A program made the position numbers and the translations under genes. Shown here piece after piece: positions 54,990 through 64,000 of a stretch of DNA of 64,000 nt. The stretch's first letter is position 1, and the number at the start of each line of letters is the position of its first letter. Below the pieces are notes generated by a model. The model made no database searches. It had not been told where the DNA came from and was given only the letters and a program-made list of their open reading frames with translations. Source of the DNA: Brachypterus glaber (Eukaryota > Arthropoda > Insecta > Coleoptera > Kateretidae); assembly GCA_958510825.1 (NCBI GenBank), contig OY294044.1, forward strand, positions 103,640,893 to 103,704,892, read 5' to 3'.

Positions 54990-56480
54990 ATGAATATGAA
55001 TAATCCAATACCATTATTTACTTTTTCTATTTTGCGACTCATAATCACATGCATTTTGCGTGTTCTTATAGGCCCATAAGAGGTCTATACTTTTTTTTTC
55101 TGTTGGTTTGGCAACATACAAAAGCCTATCTCTTGACGTTTTGCGTGCAAATGTCAATGTCGATTTAAAGTTTAATTTTTTACAAAATTTTGTGTTTGGG
55201 TTATTTTTTACCGTGTTAAAATTGTGGACTGGTTAATTGCAGTGATAAAAGAAGAGATGACTGTAAAATATATCAAAATATCATTTGTTCTTAGAATTTT
55301 AAACTTAGTGTAAACTGTAATGCCAACCCAAAACAAAAATCCCTAAATCAGTCATCAATTTAAATGTTTTTTAAATTTTAGAGCAATATAGAAAAAATTG
55401 TATAAAGCACTCGTTTCATAACACGTTTTTAGAGCACTAGTACTCGTGCGCTAAAAACGTATGTTATGAAACTAATACTTTAATATACTATTTTCTATTT
55501 TGCGACTCTTATAAGCTCATAATCACACGCATTTTGCGTATTCTTATAGGCCCATAAGAGGTCTGTACTTTTTGTTCTTTTGGGTTGACAACAGACCTGG
55601 CCTGTCGCTTGACGTTTTCCGTGCAAATGTCAATGTCGCTTTAAAGTTGAATTTTCTACAACATTTTGTGTTTAGGTTATTTTTACCATGTTAAAATTGT
55701 GGCTTGGTTAATTGCAGTAAAAAAGAGAAGAGATGATTATAAAATATATCAAAATATCATTTGTTCTTAGAATTTTAAACATGGTGTAAACTGTAATGCC
55801 AATCTAAAAAAAAATCCCTAAATCAGTCATTAATTTAAATGTAAGTTTTTTTTAAATTTAGAGCAAAATAGAAAAAATTGTATAAAGCACTCGTTTCATA
55901 ACACGTTTTTAGAGCACTAGTACTCGTGCGCTAAAACGTATGTTATGAAACTAATACTTTAATATACTATTTTCTATTTTGCGACTCTTATAAGCTCATA
56001 ATCACACGCATTTTGCATATTCTTATAGGCCCATAAGAGGTCTGTACTTTTTGTTCTTTTGGGTTGACAACAGACCTGGCCTGTCGCTTGACGTTTTCCG
56101 TGCAAATGTCAATGTCGCTTTAAAGTTGAATTTTCTACAACATTTTGTGTTTAGGTTATTTTTACCATGTTAAAATTGTGGCTTGGTTAATTGGAGTAAA
56201 AAAGAGAAGAGATTATTATAAAATATATCAAAATATCATTTGTTCTTAGAACTTTAAACATGGTGTAAACTGTAATGCCAATCTAAAAAAAATCCCTAAA
56301 TCAGTCATTAATTTAAATGTAAGTTTTTTTTAAATTTAGAGCAAAATAGAAAAAATTGTATAAAGCACTCGTTTCATAACACGTTTTTAGCGCACTAGTA
56401 CTTTAGAAAACTCGCCTCAAGCGGTTCGTTTTATAAACTTGTACTCCTGCGCTAAAAACCTATGTTTTACTTTAATATAC
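54990..56480 (+). repeat. 479-bp repeat, three tandem units
   Basis: TATAAAGCACTCGTTTCATA falls at 55,401, 55,881 and 56,359 (480 and 478 bp apart). Units share GGCCCATAAGAGGTCTGTAC, GCTTGACGTTTTCCGTGCAA, AATCCCTAAATCAGTCAT and ACTAGTACTCGTGCGCTAAA. The second and third units are closest to each other. The first unit has more changes and matches the inverted copy at 48,845-49,380 in some of these. Confidence 0.92.
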
Positions 56481-56492
56481 TATTAAACTGTT

Positions 56493-57781
56493 CCCACACA
56501 GCACAGAATATTCTATAAACATTCTGAAAAGGTGCCAATATACTTCTTGCAGAATATTCTTCGAGAATATTTATAGAACATAACAATAACATTCTTTTAA
56601 AAACTGACAACATGCATAGAATGTTCTCTCCAGATAAAAACATATATTATATTAATGATAAATGATGTTAAAATTACCCGTATTAAAAAAGTACAATTTT
56701 TAGAATAAATGTTATTAAAACAATGTTTGGTATGGAATAATTAAGGTATGATAAAGTAATGGACATAAGTTCTGCAAAAGAATGTTTTAATAAAGAAGAA
56801 AACAACTATTTAAAATTTTGAAGTAAAAGTGAAAATTAACTGATAAATTGTCAGTGGAAGAATTCAAATATCAAGCATGATTTAATACTAAATAATTAAC
56901 CTCCAATTATATTTTGAATTGTGCAGGCCTTGTTACCAGTTATGTCACTGCTTATTAAGCAGTGCCTAAAGGTCATGATAGTAAATAAATAAATAAATTT
57001 CTATCCAACATAAAATACATCCCTATTAAAAATGACGGGTCTGCGTCATTTTCAATAAAGATAATAATGCAGGTACAACTACTATAGGTACAAACTACAA
57101 TAATGTTATTCGATTAAAACCAAAATAAAACCTAAATATAATAATTAGGCTTATAAGCCTTATAAGGGTTTTATATAGGCCTGCCTATAAATTTCCGTTA
57201 AGGGCGGGCGAGCATGAAGAATATCTGCGATAATAATTTATGGGAGGATTGGTGTAGTGGACTACCGTGTCGTACTTGACGAGTTTACTACCCAAAGTAG
57301 CGTGAGTTCGATTCTCACCGGCGCCGCTTTGCCTTTTTCAGTTAATTAATAATTGAAATTTGGCGAAGGCGTAAGTGAAGCGAACACTACCTATAAATTG
57401 GTTCAAAGTCAATTAAAGCCGGTGGTTCCCTCTAAGTCTAGCCCACACAAGTTCTGGACTTAGGGGATGCTTAGTTAAGTAGAATAGTACGAGGTCAGTA
57501 TAAGTAAAGCAGCACAAATAAACAAACCTATTATATTCGCAAAAATACTTTTTAAATATACCAAAAGATATTTTATTAACATTACCAAAATATTCTAAAA
57601 TATTCTATAAATGTTTCATTAAATGTTCTCAGAACGTTCCTAGAACTTTCAAAATAGTGATCATATGAATGTGCATAGAACGTTCTATGGTGATATCAGC
57701 ACATTGTGGGAATGTTCTTAGAATTTTTAAATATTCTCGGAAAATATTCTATATAATAGGAACGTGTTTGTGCTGTCTGGG
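56493..57781. mobile_element. ~1.29 kb element with CCCACACAGCACA ends and AGAATATTCT repeats
   Basis: The left end CCCACACAGCACAGAAT and inverse right end CCCAGACAGCACAAAC are related. Both subterminal zones are full of palindromic AGAATATTCT / TTCTAGAA-like motifs (56,506-56,580 and 57,590-57,760). The middle has the block shared with 30,930-31,155 and a nested SINE at 57,242. A target duplication was not found. Confidence 0.6.
57242..57496 (+). mobile_element. tRNA-derived SINE, copy 4
   Basis: Plus strand. GGGAGGAT then box A TGGTGTAGTGG (57,250-57,260), head CTACCGTGTCGTACTTGACG, box B GAGTTCGATTCTC (57,304-57,316), and body GCCTTTTTCAGTTAATTAAT through GGTGGTTCCCTCTAAGTC to GTACGAGGTCAG. 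The best-preserved head of the four. Transcription would be by RNA polymerase III from boxes A and B. Confidence 0.92.
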
Positions 57782-58858
57782 TCATAGCACTATTATAATT
57801 ATCAGTAAAATAACATAATGGATTTTCATACAATAATACACCTTTATTATCATTACAGTAGTAATAATATTACAAATGGAATAATTTCTGCTTTTAAAAG
57901 ATATTGGGTATTGTTTTGCAAAACAGTTTCAGTTTATTTGTTCAATATCTACATAATGTGAAGGGTCCAACTTTCATAAGGGTTTAAACGGAGGGCCTTC
58001 AACCCCTAGGGGTTAATCACTACACGGTTCGCCGCTATTCACCTTTAGTTCGACTTAAAAAAACACCATGTGTTTATAAATAGTGTAAATATTAAAACTA
58101 AAAATAATATATTCTAAACCTTTTTAATCGCAAAAAAAGTTCCGTACTCCTATATACACCGTGTATTTGAAATAGCGTCGGAAAAAAATACACGAATAGC
58201 TCATGGTATAACTAACATTTTCCGTGAAAATTAAAAAAATATGTGCAGCAGTTTCAGAATGGGATTTTTTTGAAAAAAATGTACCTTTTAGCCGTACGTC
58301 AATGTCGCGCTGTGAAATTCTCCAAATTAATGGTGACCTTGTAGCAAATATGTATGAAATCTTCCCAACGTTGCCAGATTCACTCGATGAGAAAAGTTTT
58401 TTTAAACTTACCTACCGTAGTAAAATAGGGGCATGTTTTCATGAAGTAAACATATCATTATCACCTAGGTAATAATAATATTTAAGTTATCCGCTGGATG
58501 CCATCGAACTATTTCCCCAACCCTTGTGTTTTTTATCTTAACAAGAAGTTTTCACTGATTTTTTTAAATTATCAACCACAGCGATTGAATCACTATAAGA
58601 TTTATTAAATAATAAAGTAAAAAAATGTACACAACACTTTGAAACACTTTTTTTGCATTAGAATGGTCGGGATAGGTATTAAACTTGAAATATTAAACAA
58701 AAATTGTCTAATCACTACAGGAAAATAACGCACATAAACCACTGCAATGATTTTTAACTATTTATTATTGAAACTACGATTTATTGCAAAAAATACTGGT
58801 CAAATTAATTTTCTGAGAATCGAATTAGAAAAGTCGTAGGTCTCTCTCTCTCTCTCAC
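57782..58858. other. Spacer with a hairpin-element fragment
   Basis: CACGGTTCGCCGCTATTCAC at 58,024-58,043 followed by CTTTAGTTCGACTT resembles the ends of the 38,826-40,247 element. The 82-residue plus frame (58,224-58,472) has a mixed, protein-like composition but no family I recognise and no splice partner; it is left uncalled. A CT-rich run at 58,841-58,856 belongs to the putative intron of the next feature. Confidence 0.4.
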
Positions 58859-59011
58859 TTCAGATCTGTGGTTTGAGCTGCCAGGGCTATCCAACCAGTC
58901 CTCGTCGGTTACACTTAAACGAAATGGACCGTCTGGTTTGTACCATGCCTTTCCGTCTGTTGCAACGAAGTTATCCTCTTGCTGTGAAAAGTCTTCTCTG
59001 ATGATTTCTTT
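58859..59011 (-). CDS. Candidate 51-codon internal exon, family unknown
   Basis: Minus strand. Acceptor-like TTTTAAAAG precedes the segment at 59,011; the segment ends TCTGAA|GTGAGA, a good donor, at 58,859. The 153 bp are open in phase 0-0 and encode KEIIREDFSQQEDNFVATDG, then KAWYKPDGPFRLSVTDEDWL, then DSPGSSNHRSE. Codon use and composition are clearly less AT-driven than the surroundings. The acidic, Ser/Gly-rich end suggests a disordered segment. A piggyBac-type N-terminus (xFVATDGxxW) was considered but is not convincing. It may belong to the same minus-strand gene as the exon at 62,890 or to another. Confidence 0.4.
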
Positions 59012-60654
59012 CTTTTAAAATACAATCACAATATACTTTTTATAGTCACTAAAGTTTGTTTGATTTATTAAAAAAAAGTCGTAGCTTCATAAACCAAAGC
59101 CAGTTTTTATATTTCTACAGTTGGCTACACTTTGTTTGGTATTTTTAGGTTAGATCATTTATTTTTTTCGTATTGTTTTGACTGTAGCAAAACTGTTGTT
59201 TTCCCTTAAAATTTCTATAATTTTTGGTCGTTAGTCTTATACATCTGGCTCTCACTACTCCTAGTTACTGATGTAACCACCATGCAACCCGATGGCTGAA
59301 ATGTAAAATACAAAGCCAAAAATAGAAGAAGAAGAAGAAGAAGAAGAAGAAGAAAACTGTTGTTTACGTCCCATCAGGGGGCTATTTTTACGTGCAATGG
59401 GAAATTTGGATTTGTGCTGTATAAAATACTGATCAAAATGTGAAGTGAATCGCCCAAAGATTTTCAACAAATATAATAAAAGGTACACATTTTGAATAGA
59501 TTACATGTATTTAGAGTTGCCAAAAACTTTACACTACTAGTGTAATGGTATTTTTTCTACTAAAAAATCTGCAAGTGTGAGTTAAAGTTGTGTGAGTGAA
59601 AGTTAACCCGTTAAGTTTCAGCATCTGTTAAAAACAACATCTGTTAAATAGTTTGTAGGTGAAGATTATGAATATGGCAAGTACATCTTTGGTTATTATT
59701 TTAACATTTTTTACGGTACTTTTTACCTATAATTATTGTTGATAAAATTCTATGATGATTAAAAGACGATAAAAGTTATTTTGTCAAACAGTAAATACGG
59801 AATCGACAAATCTGACAACCTTGCATTTTGCAAATTTGAAGCGCGATGATAAAGCTTACAGATGCGTCGTCTGTAGGCTGGATTCAAGGTTTTCTAAAGA
59901 TTTTTTTTAGATTTTTTTTCCATTTTTTTTCTTTCTGAATTGATTTTTGGGGTCACAAAGATGATCTGGTTTTTTTTTCTGACGCTATTTCAAATACACC
60001 GTGTATTTTGAATAAAATTTACATTTACTTATTAATTAACATACCTCGGGGATAAGCGAGTTGTTCTTTCATTCATGAGCGTAGCATAAATTCAGCACTG
60101 ATCAGAAGCGACCGTAAGATGCCTGTCCCCACTCTACAACAATGCAACGCCGATGTATCTATGATAAAAGCTAAACAGATGACAAAAGATGACTAATAGT
60201 TCGCAACTCCCAGGGTTTTGTTAATTAAAAATAAAAGATAGTTTAATATAAACTAAAAAATTATAAATTAAAAACATACATTTCAATAAAATTAAAAAAT
60301 TAAAATATTTTCTAAAATATTTTATTTTTACTTTTTTTGGTATTTTAAGTTCGGTTTTCAGTTTAAACTGTCTGTTATTTTCAGTTAATAAACAAGAAAA
60401 TGTTGTTTTTCTTTAAATTGACTTATTAATTTTAATATTATTGATGCCACGTGGCGCTTTTTTGCGAATTTTTGGTTTTAAATTGATATTTGCATTATAA
60501 TAAACTGAGCTTCTTTTAAAGCAACTAAAATTTGATAGCTGCGAAGCGTGAACCTGGGAAGTCCGTATACCTACGAAAATCTCGGAAATCCTATAAAAAT
60601 CTCGGTAAATAAAAAAATATTGCGCCAAATCCCCAAACAAAAACTCAAAAATTT
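59012..60654. other. Intron-like spacer
   Basis: (GAA)n at 59,325-59,354 explains the Ser-rich minus frame 59,261-59,488. A non-repetitive patch of average GC at 60,045-60,225 (CCGTAAGATGCCTGTCCCC, CAACGCCGATG) stands out but has no assignable frame. Frames 60,413-60,727 and 60,548-60,736 oppose each other and run into the next repeat. Confidence 0.4.
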
Positions 60655-61070
60655 GTATACCGGGATTTTTGAGGGCGCTGATTGCAACTATTTGGTTAAA
60701 ATTGATTTTTACAACATAGCAGACCAATTTGACTGACTCTTTTCTTAAAATACTGGTAAAATTTAAAATTTAAAAAGTCCAAACATTTTTATAGAGGATT
60801 TTGCGGGTACGCTGATTACAAATATTTTGCTAAAATTTATTTTTACAAAATGGCGGATGCAGTATGGCTTACACTTGTATCAAAATATTGTTATAACTGA
60901 AACAAAAAATAATATTATGGGTGATTTGAGGGCGCTTTTACGAATATCTAATTAAAATTTATTTTTTAAAAATGGCGAACCCAATATGGCTATTTTTTTG
61001 TCAATCAATCGTATAATGTAACAAAAATTAGTATAAGAAAGTTTTTAAGGGCGCTTTTTACAAACGAAAG
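60655..61070 (+). repeat. Degenerate ~125-bp tandem repeat, 4 units
   Basis: GAGGGCGCTGATTGCAA (60,670), GCGGGTACGCTGATTACAA (60,805), GAGGGCGCTTTTACGAA (60,928) and AAGGGCGCTTTTTACAAA (61,048) start successive units. Each is followed by AAATTTATTTTTACAAAATG and ATGGCGGATGCAGTATGGC or a variant. The same motif order appears inverted at 30,644-30,830. Confidence 0.75.
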
Positions 61071-61133
61071 AACCTATTTTTGGCTGTCACTTTAATATAA
61101 ATATTTTTAAAGCGAATAAGTGTGTGTTGGGGG

Positions 61134-61760
61134 ATCTTTCTACCTTCAAATTTTAAAAATAATTTCTTTTTAAATTTTTTTTATATATAGAATGAAAAAA
61201 GATACCATTGTGAAATTTTGTAGGTATGTTTATTTATATTTAAGGAATACAACAAAAAAAAATTAGATTTTTAAACTGCCATTTTTTTGGTCTAAAATTT
61301 TTTTGAAAAAAAAAAAACATTCAAAAACGTTGGTCGTCATGATTCCGGCAGTTTGGATCGACTGAAAAAACAAAGCGGGATATTATTCAATATTGTCGTA
61401 TCTAAAAGAAAAAATTTTGGCCAAAAAATAACAAAAACGCGGACGTTTTTCAAAAATTTTTAAATAATTTTCAAGAAAAATATCTGCCATTTTGTTATTT
61501 TTTGGCCAAAAAAACATTCGTCTAGATAGGGCTATAGCGACTTCAATCCAAACGGCCGGAATCATGGCGACCACCGTTTTTTGATTTTTTTTTTTCAAAA
61601 AAATTTTATGGCAAAAAATGGCACTTTAAAAATCTAAAAAAAATTGTATTCTTTAAATATTAATAAACATACCTAAAAAATTTCACAATGATATCTTTTT
61701 CCTTTCTATATAAAAAAATGTTTAAAAACAACATATTTTTAAAATTTGAGGGTAGAAAGA
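61134..61760. mobile_element. Hairpin element, ~630 bp
   Basis: CTTTCTACCTTCAAATTTTA and TAAAATTTGAGGGTAGAAAG are mirrored near the ends. Further pairs are GGTATGTTTATT / inverse and CATGATTCCGGCAGTTTGGA / TCCAAACGGCCGGAATCATG. The minus frame 61,383-61,598 lies in the loop and is unsupported. Confidence 0.75.
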
Positions 61761-62148
61761 CAACTTAATACGTGTGTTGATTACTTGGATATCGTTTTTA
61801 AACCCCTTATGAAAAACGTCTCTTTATATAATTGGAATAAATAGGGTTAAATGTAACAATTAGATATATTCAAAGCATCAAAATTGACGCAACTGTCGGG
61901 GATCATCCATTTTTAAACAATGAGGCCCTATCTATCCTGTACACAGGAAGCAGCACTATTTGACATAGCTTTGTCTGTTTGTTATTAATCTAACCGCTTA
62001 ACCGGTTAACCCGGGTCGGACAATATCAAAAGACCTTTCGTTAATAGAAAATGCTTTATTTTAGTTTTAACTCCTGGGACTCGAGTATTGTATATTAAAC
62101 CTAGATATGCAGGGTTATTCTTTTAAATGGTACAGTTCCGTAATCTGG
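61761..62148. other. Spacer
   Basis: TTAACCGGTTAACCCGGGTC at 61,997-62,016 is a GC-richer palindromic patch. Nothing else is recognised. Confidence 0.4.
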
Positions 62149-62275
62149 GGGAAGCGGACACTCCCTATAAATTGGTTCGAAAATCAATTAAAGCCGGTGG
62201 TTCCCTCTACTAGCCCACACAAGTCCTGGAATTAGGGGATGCTTAATTAAGTAGAATAGTACGAGGTTAAACAAA
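62149..62275 (+). mobile_element. tRNA-derived SINE, copy 5, 5'-truncated
   Basis: Begins in the body at GGAAGCGGACACTCCC and runs through GGTGGTTCCCTCTACTAGCC to GTACGAGGTTAAACAAAAA and an ATGTAAAAATATAATGT tail. The tRNA head with boxes A and B is missing, consistent with 5' truncation on insertion. Confidence 0.88.
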
Positions 62276-62889
62276 AATGTAAAAATATAATGTAACTTTT
62301 AAAGAAGAATTTCGTCAAAATATTTTGGGATCGTATTCTACACATATTAAGAAGTAAAAAAGCAAAAAAAAAATGATTTTTTGAAACCAAAAATATAATT
62401 TGAAATTAGCTTAAGGGGTTGTCTTAAGCTAATTTTAAGTTATATAAATAAAAAAGGGTCTATGCATTTTGATGTTTTAAAAACAACAACATGGTACTAT
62501 TTATCGGTCATTTTTCGATGTTTTTAATACATGACTTTATAAAACATCCTTATTTTTATAAATTAAAATATAATCTAATATAAAAATAAATCTTTAAATT
62601 ATAAAATATTACTCATCTTCCTGTTCGTAGAACAAAATGTAGGCTTCACCTGATACGATCGATCTTATTGAAATTGAAGATACTCTAGAATCGTTGTATA
62701 CATGCCACGTGTGATTATAGGGATGTTTAAAATAGGAGCATAGAAAAAACGGATTCCTTGAACCAAGGACACGTGTCTTTGTGTATGTTCAAAGCAATAT
62801 TCTCTTGTTTCAAGGCTGACATTTTCTTGAACCAAAGTCAATGTCCTTGAATGAAGAGCGCGGGTTTTGGGATAAAAAACCTTAGTTAC
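62276..62889. other. Intron downstream of the USP exon (minus strand)
   Basis: AT-rich; CTTGAACCAA occurs near 62,758 and 62,833 and GTGTCCTTG-type pieces repeat between. No further USP exon is readable here. Confidence 0.4.
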
Positions 62890-63076
62890 CGGTGTGTTGT
62901 GGAAGAGAGAGAGAAAGGTCCCAGAATGGTTCGAATGTGACGGAACAATGGCTGCAATGGGTGCATTTAAGGGTGGATTTCAGCTGTCCGACGAAGAGGT
63001 CCAAAATGCGAGAGTCGTCCATCCGTAGGTATCTGGACCATAATTCTGTAGATTTTTCATAATCACTTAATTTTCT
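62890..63076 (-). CDS. Exon of a USP2/USP21-like ubiquitin carboxyl-terminal hydrolase
   Basis: Minus-strand exon. It reads [59 protein letters not shown] and QHTG. The [18 protein letters not shown]...FxPFWDLSLP segment is characteristic of the catalytic domain of USP2/USP21-type deubiquitinases (peptidase family C19), and CTHC is half of the family's zinc site. The donor is CACACCG|GTAACT, with the last exon base at 62,890. The acceptor is less sure: the best fit is AAAATAG|ATAGAAAATT, putting the start near 63,076. The catalytic Cys and His boxes would lie in other exons, none of which are visible here. The protein would remove ubiquitin from substrates in the cytosol or nucleus. Confidence 0.8.
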
Positions 63077-63101
63077 ATCTATTTTGGTCAAAATACTTCC
63101 A

Positions 63102-63660
63102 ATTTACTTAAATATTTATGTAATCACAAAATCATCCAATCCAGCGCGTTGCGGCGCTGTAAAAAACAACTATAAAGTTCCCGTTTTCCACTGGGAACCG
63201 AAACCGCATTTTGTAAAACTTTCCTTGATCAAGGAAGCTCAATTCACCTTCCGGTTTAAGATTAAGATTTGCGATTGATTGACTTTTTAGGCTGTGAACC
63301 CTCCTGCAGGCGCGCCTTGCACTGTAACATATAGGGGTAAATTTGTAAGGTTAGAATGTGTTAACATTATTAAGATTTTTTACTGTTTTATTGGAAATTT
63401 AACTTAATTTTGTAATTTGATGACAACGTAATATTTAGATTTTATACAATTTACTTGAATTATTTATCCAATCACAAAATCATACAATCCAGCGCGCTGC
63501 ATCGTTGAAAAAAAATAAGTGTAAATTTCCCATTTCCCACTGGAGGACGAAACCGCATTTTGTAAAACTTTCCCTGAGCTTCCGGTTTAAAATTGAGATT
63601 TGCGATTGATTTACTTTTCATCAAACTGTAAATCCTTCTGTATGCGCGCCTTGCACTGTA
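63102..63660 (+). repeat. 348-bp direct duplication in the USP intron
   Basis: ATCACAAAATCAT and CCAATCCAGCGCG occur at about 63,122-63,147 and 63,470-63,495, 348 bp apart. They are followed in both copies by CCACTGG, CGAAACCGCATTTTGTAAAA, TTTGCGATTGATT and GCGCGCCTTGCACTGTAA. Copies have diverged by many substitutions and small indels. The frame 63,084-63,278 is not supported. Confidence 0.85.
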
Positions 63661-63917
63661 AAAAATCTATAATATTTAGATTAAATAGTAAAATTTGTTT
63701 GATTTTAAATGAGTTTTTTTACTTAGATTTACGATGACAACGTAAACTGAAAAAAAAACTAGATTTCGACATTTCTTGTAAAAATAATCAAAAATTACCA
63801 AAAAATACCCAATGAAGTAAAATTCTGCATCTGCAATAATTTCATAAAAATGTGTTTTTCTTCGTAATGCAAATAACCTACACTGATGAAACAGACAAAA
63901 TATTTAGTTGGATATGG
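63661..63917. other. AT-rich spacer
   Basis: Nothing recognisable. Confidence 0.4.
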
Positions 63918-64000
63918 TCAATGGCGATTTCTCCCGTTAGATTAGACAGGGACAAAAGTTCTACCCAAAAAGGATAGAAGACATACATACACTCCCACTT
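63918..64000 (-). mobile_element. End of the 27.3 kb insert family, cut by the window edge
   Basis: ATGGCGATTTCTCCCG, GATTAGACAGGGACAAAAGT and ACATACATACACTCCCACTT are the inverse of 27,574-27,665. The boundary here (just before ATGGCGATTTC) coincides with the junction of the insert at 27,665, which supports that position as a true terminus. Confidence 0.75.

Noticed and set aside
57242..57330. A functional tRNA gene
   Set aside because: Boxes A and B are present, but the sequence runs into the shared SINE body and lacks a closing acceptor stem, so it is a tRNA-derived SINE head.
58224..58472. 82-residue plus frame with mixed composition
   Set aside because: It looks more protein-like than most but matches no family I know and has no exon boundaries or partner; not enough to call.
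59261..59488. Minus-strand frame with a serine run
   Set aside because: The serine run is the (GAA)n microsatellite read in reverse; the rest has no support.

Overview
This window looks like intergenic and intronic DNA from a repeat-rich insect genome. It is strongly AT-rich, almost free of long open frames, and crowded with transposon debris typical of arthropods. The two exon-like sequences I can name also fit an insect: an extracellular-domain exon resembling CRF-like diuretic hormone (class B GPCR) receptors, and an exon of a USP2/USP21-like deubiquitinase. A beetle is my best guess, but that is inference only. No complete host gene is present, and there are no rRNA genes, CRISPR arrays or bacterial features.

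Layout. 0-5 kb: a large inverted repeat (465-1045 / 3750-4325) brackets a ~905-911 bp tandem duplication, a hairpin MITE and a possible piggyBac-like end. 5.7-15.5 kb: a hAT MITE with perfect 8-bp target duplications, several TA-flanked hairpin MITEs, a foldback-like element whose inverted arms are arrays of a TACCTCGAA repeat around a broken Cys-rich gene, a 270-bp and a 147-bp satellite array, and a tRNA-derived SINE. 15.5-20 kb: a Tc1/mariner element with a broken transposase, a second SINE, and a 420-bp element with 8-bp duplications. 20.8-27.9 kb: a tandem segmental duplication with a hairpin MITE at the edge of each copy. One copy carries a 421-bp hairpin insertion. The other carries a 5'-truncated Penelope-like element plus a nest of hairpin elements. 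28-32.6 kb: more inverted repeats, including a CRE-containing perfect palindrome. 33-36.4 kb: one LINE inserted into another.

37.2-45.5 kb: an inverted pair of arms about 8 kb apart encloses two large hairpin elements, the intact receptor exon (43,679-43,988, minus) and a decayed second copy of it (41,380-41,590, minus). 45.8-57.8 kb: further TA-flanked MITEs, a third SINE, a hAT MITE with 8-bp duplications and subterminal CGATAACGAGAGG-type repeats, a ~96-bp GC-richer array, a ~1.4 kb palindrome, and three tandem copies of a ~479-bp repeat whose inverted copy lies at 48.85-49.38 kb. 58-64 kb: an exon-like 153-bp minus-strand segment with no family assignment, degenerate tandem repeats, a SINE fragment, the USP exon, and a 348-bp direct duplication next to it.

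The elements form families present several times in the window. Family A has termini starting CAGGGTG, family B has GCGGTCCAAAAGTC, family C has GGGTGTTTTTTTAACC and family D has GTGACCCA. All four are long hairpins, and A, B and C are flanked by TA, as expected for Tc1/mariner-type MITEs. Much of the architecture (duplications, inverted arms, nested insertions) is best read as recombination between and insertion into these repeats.
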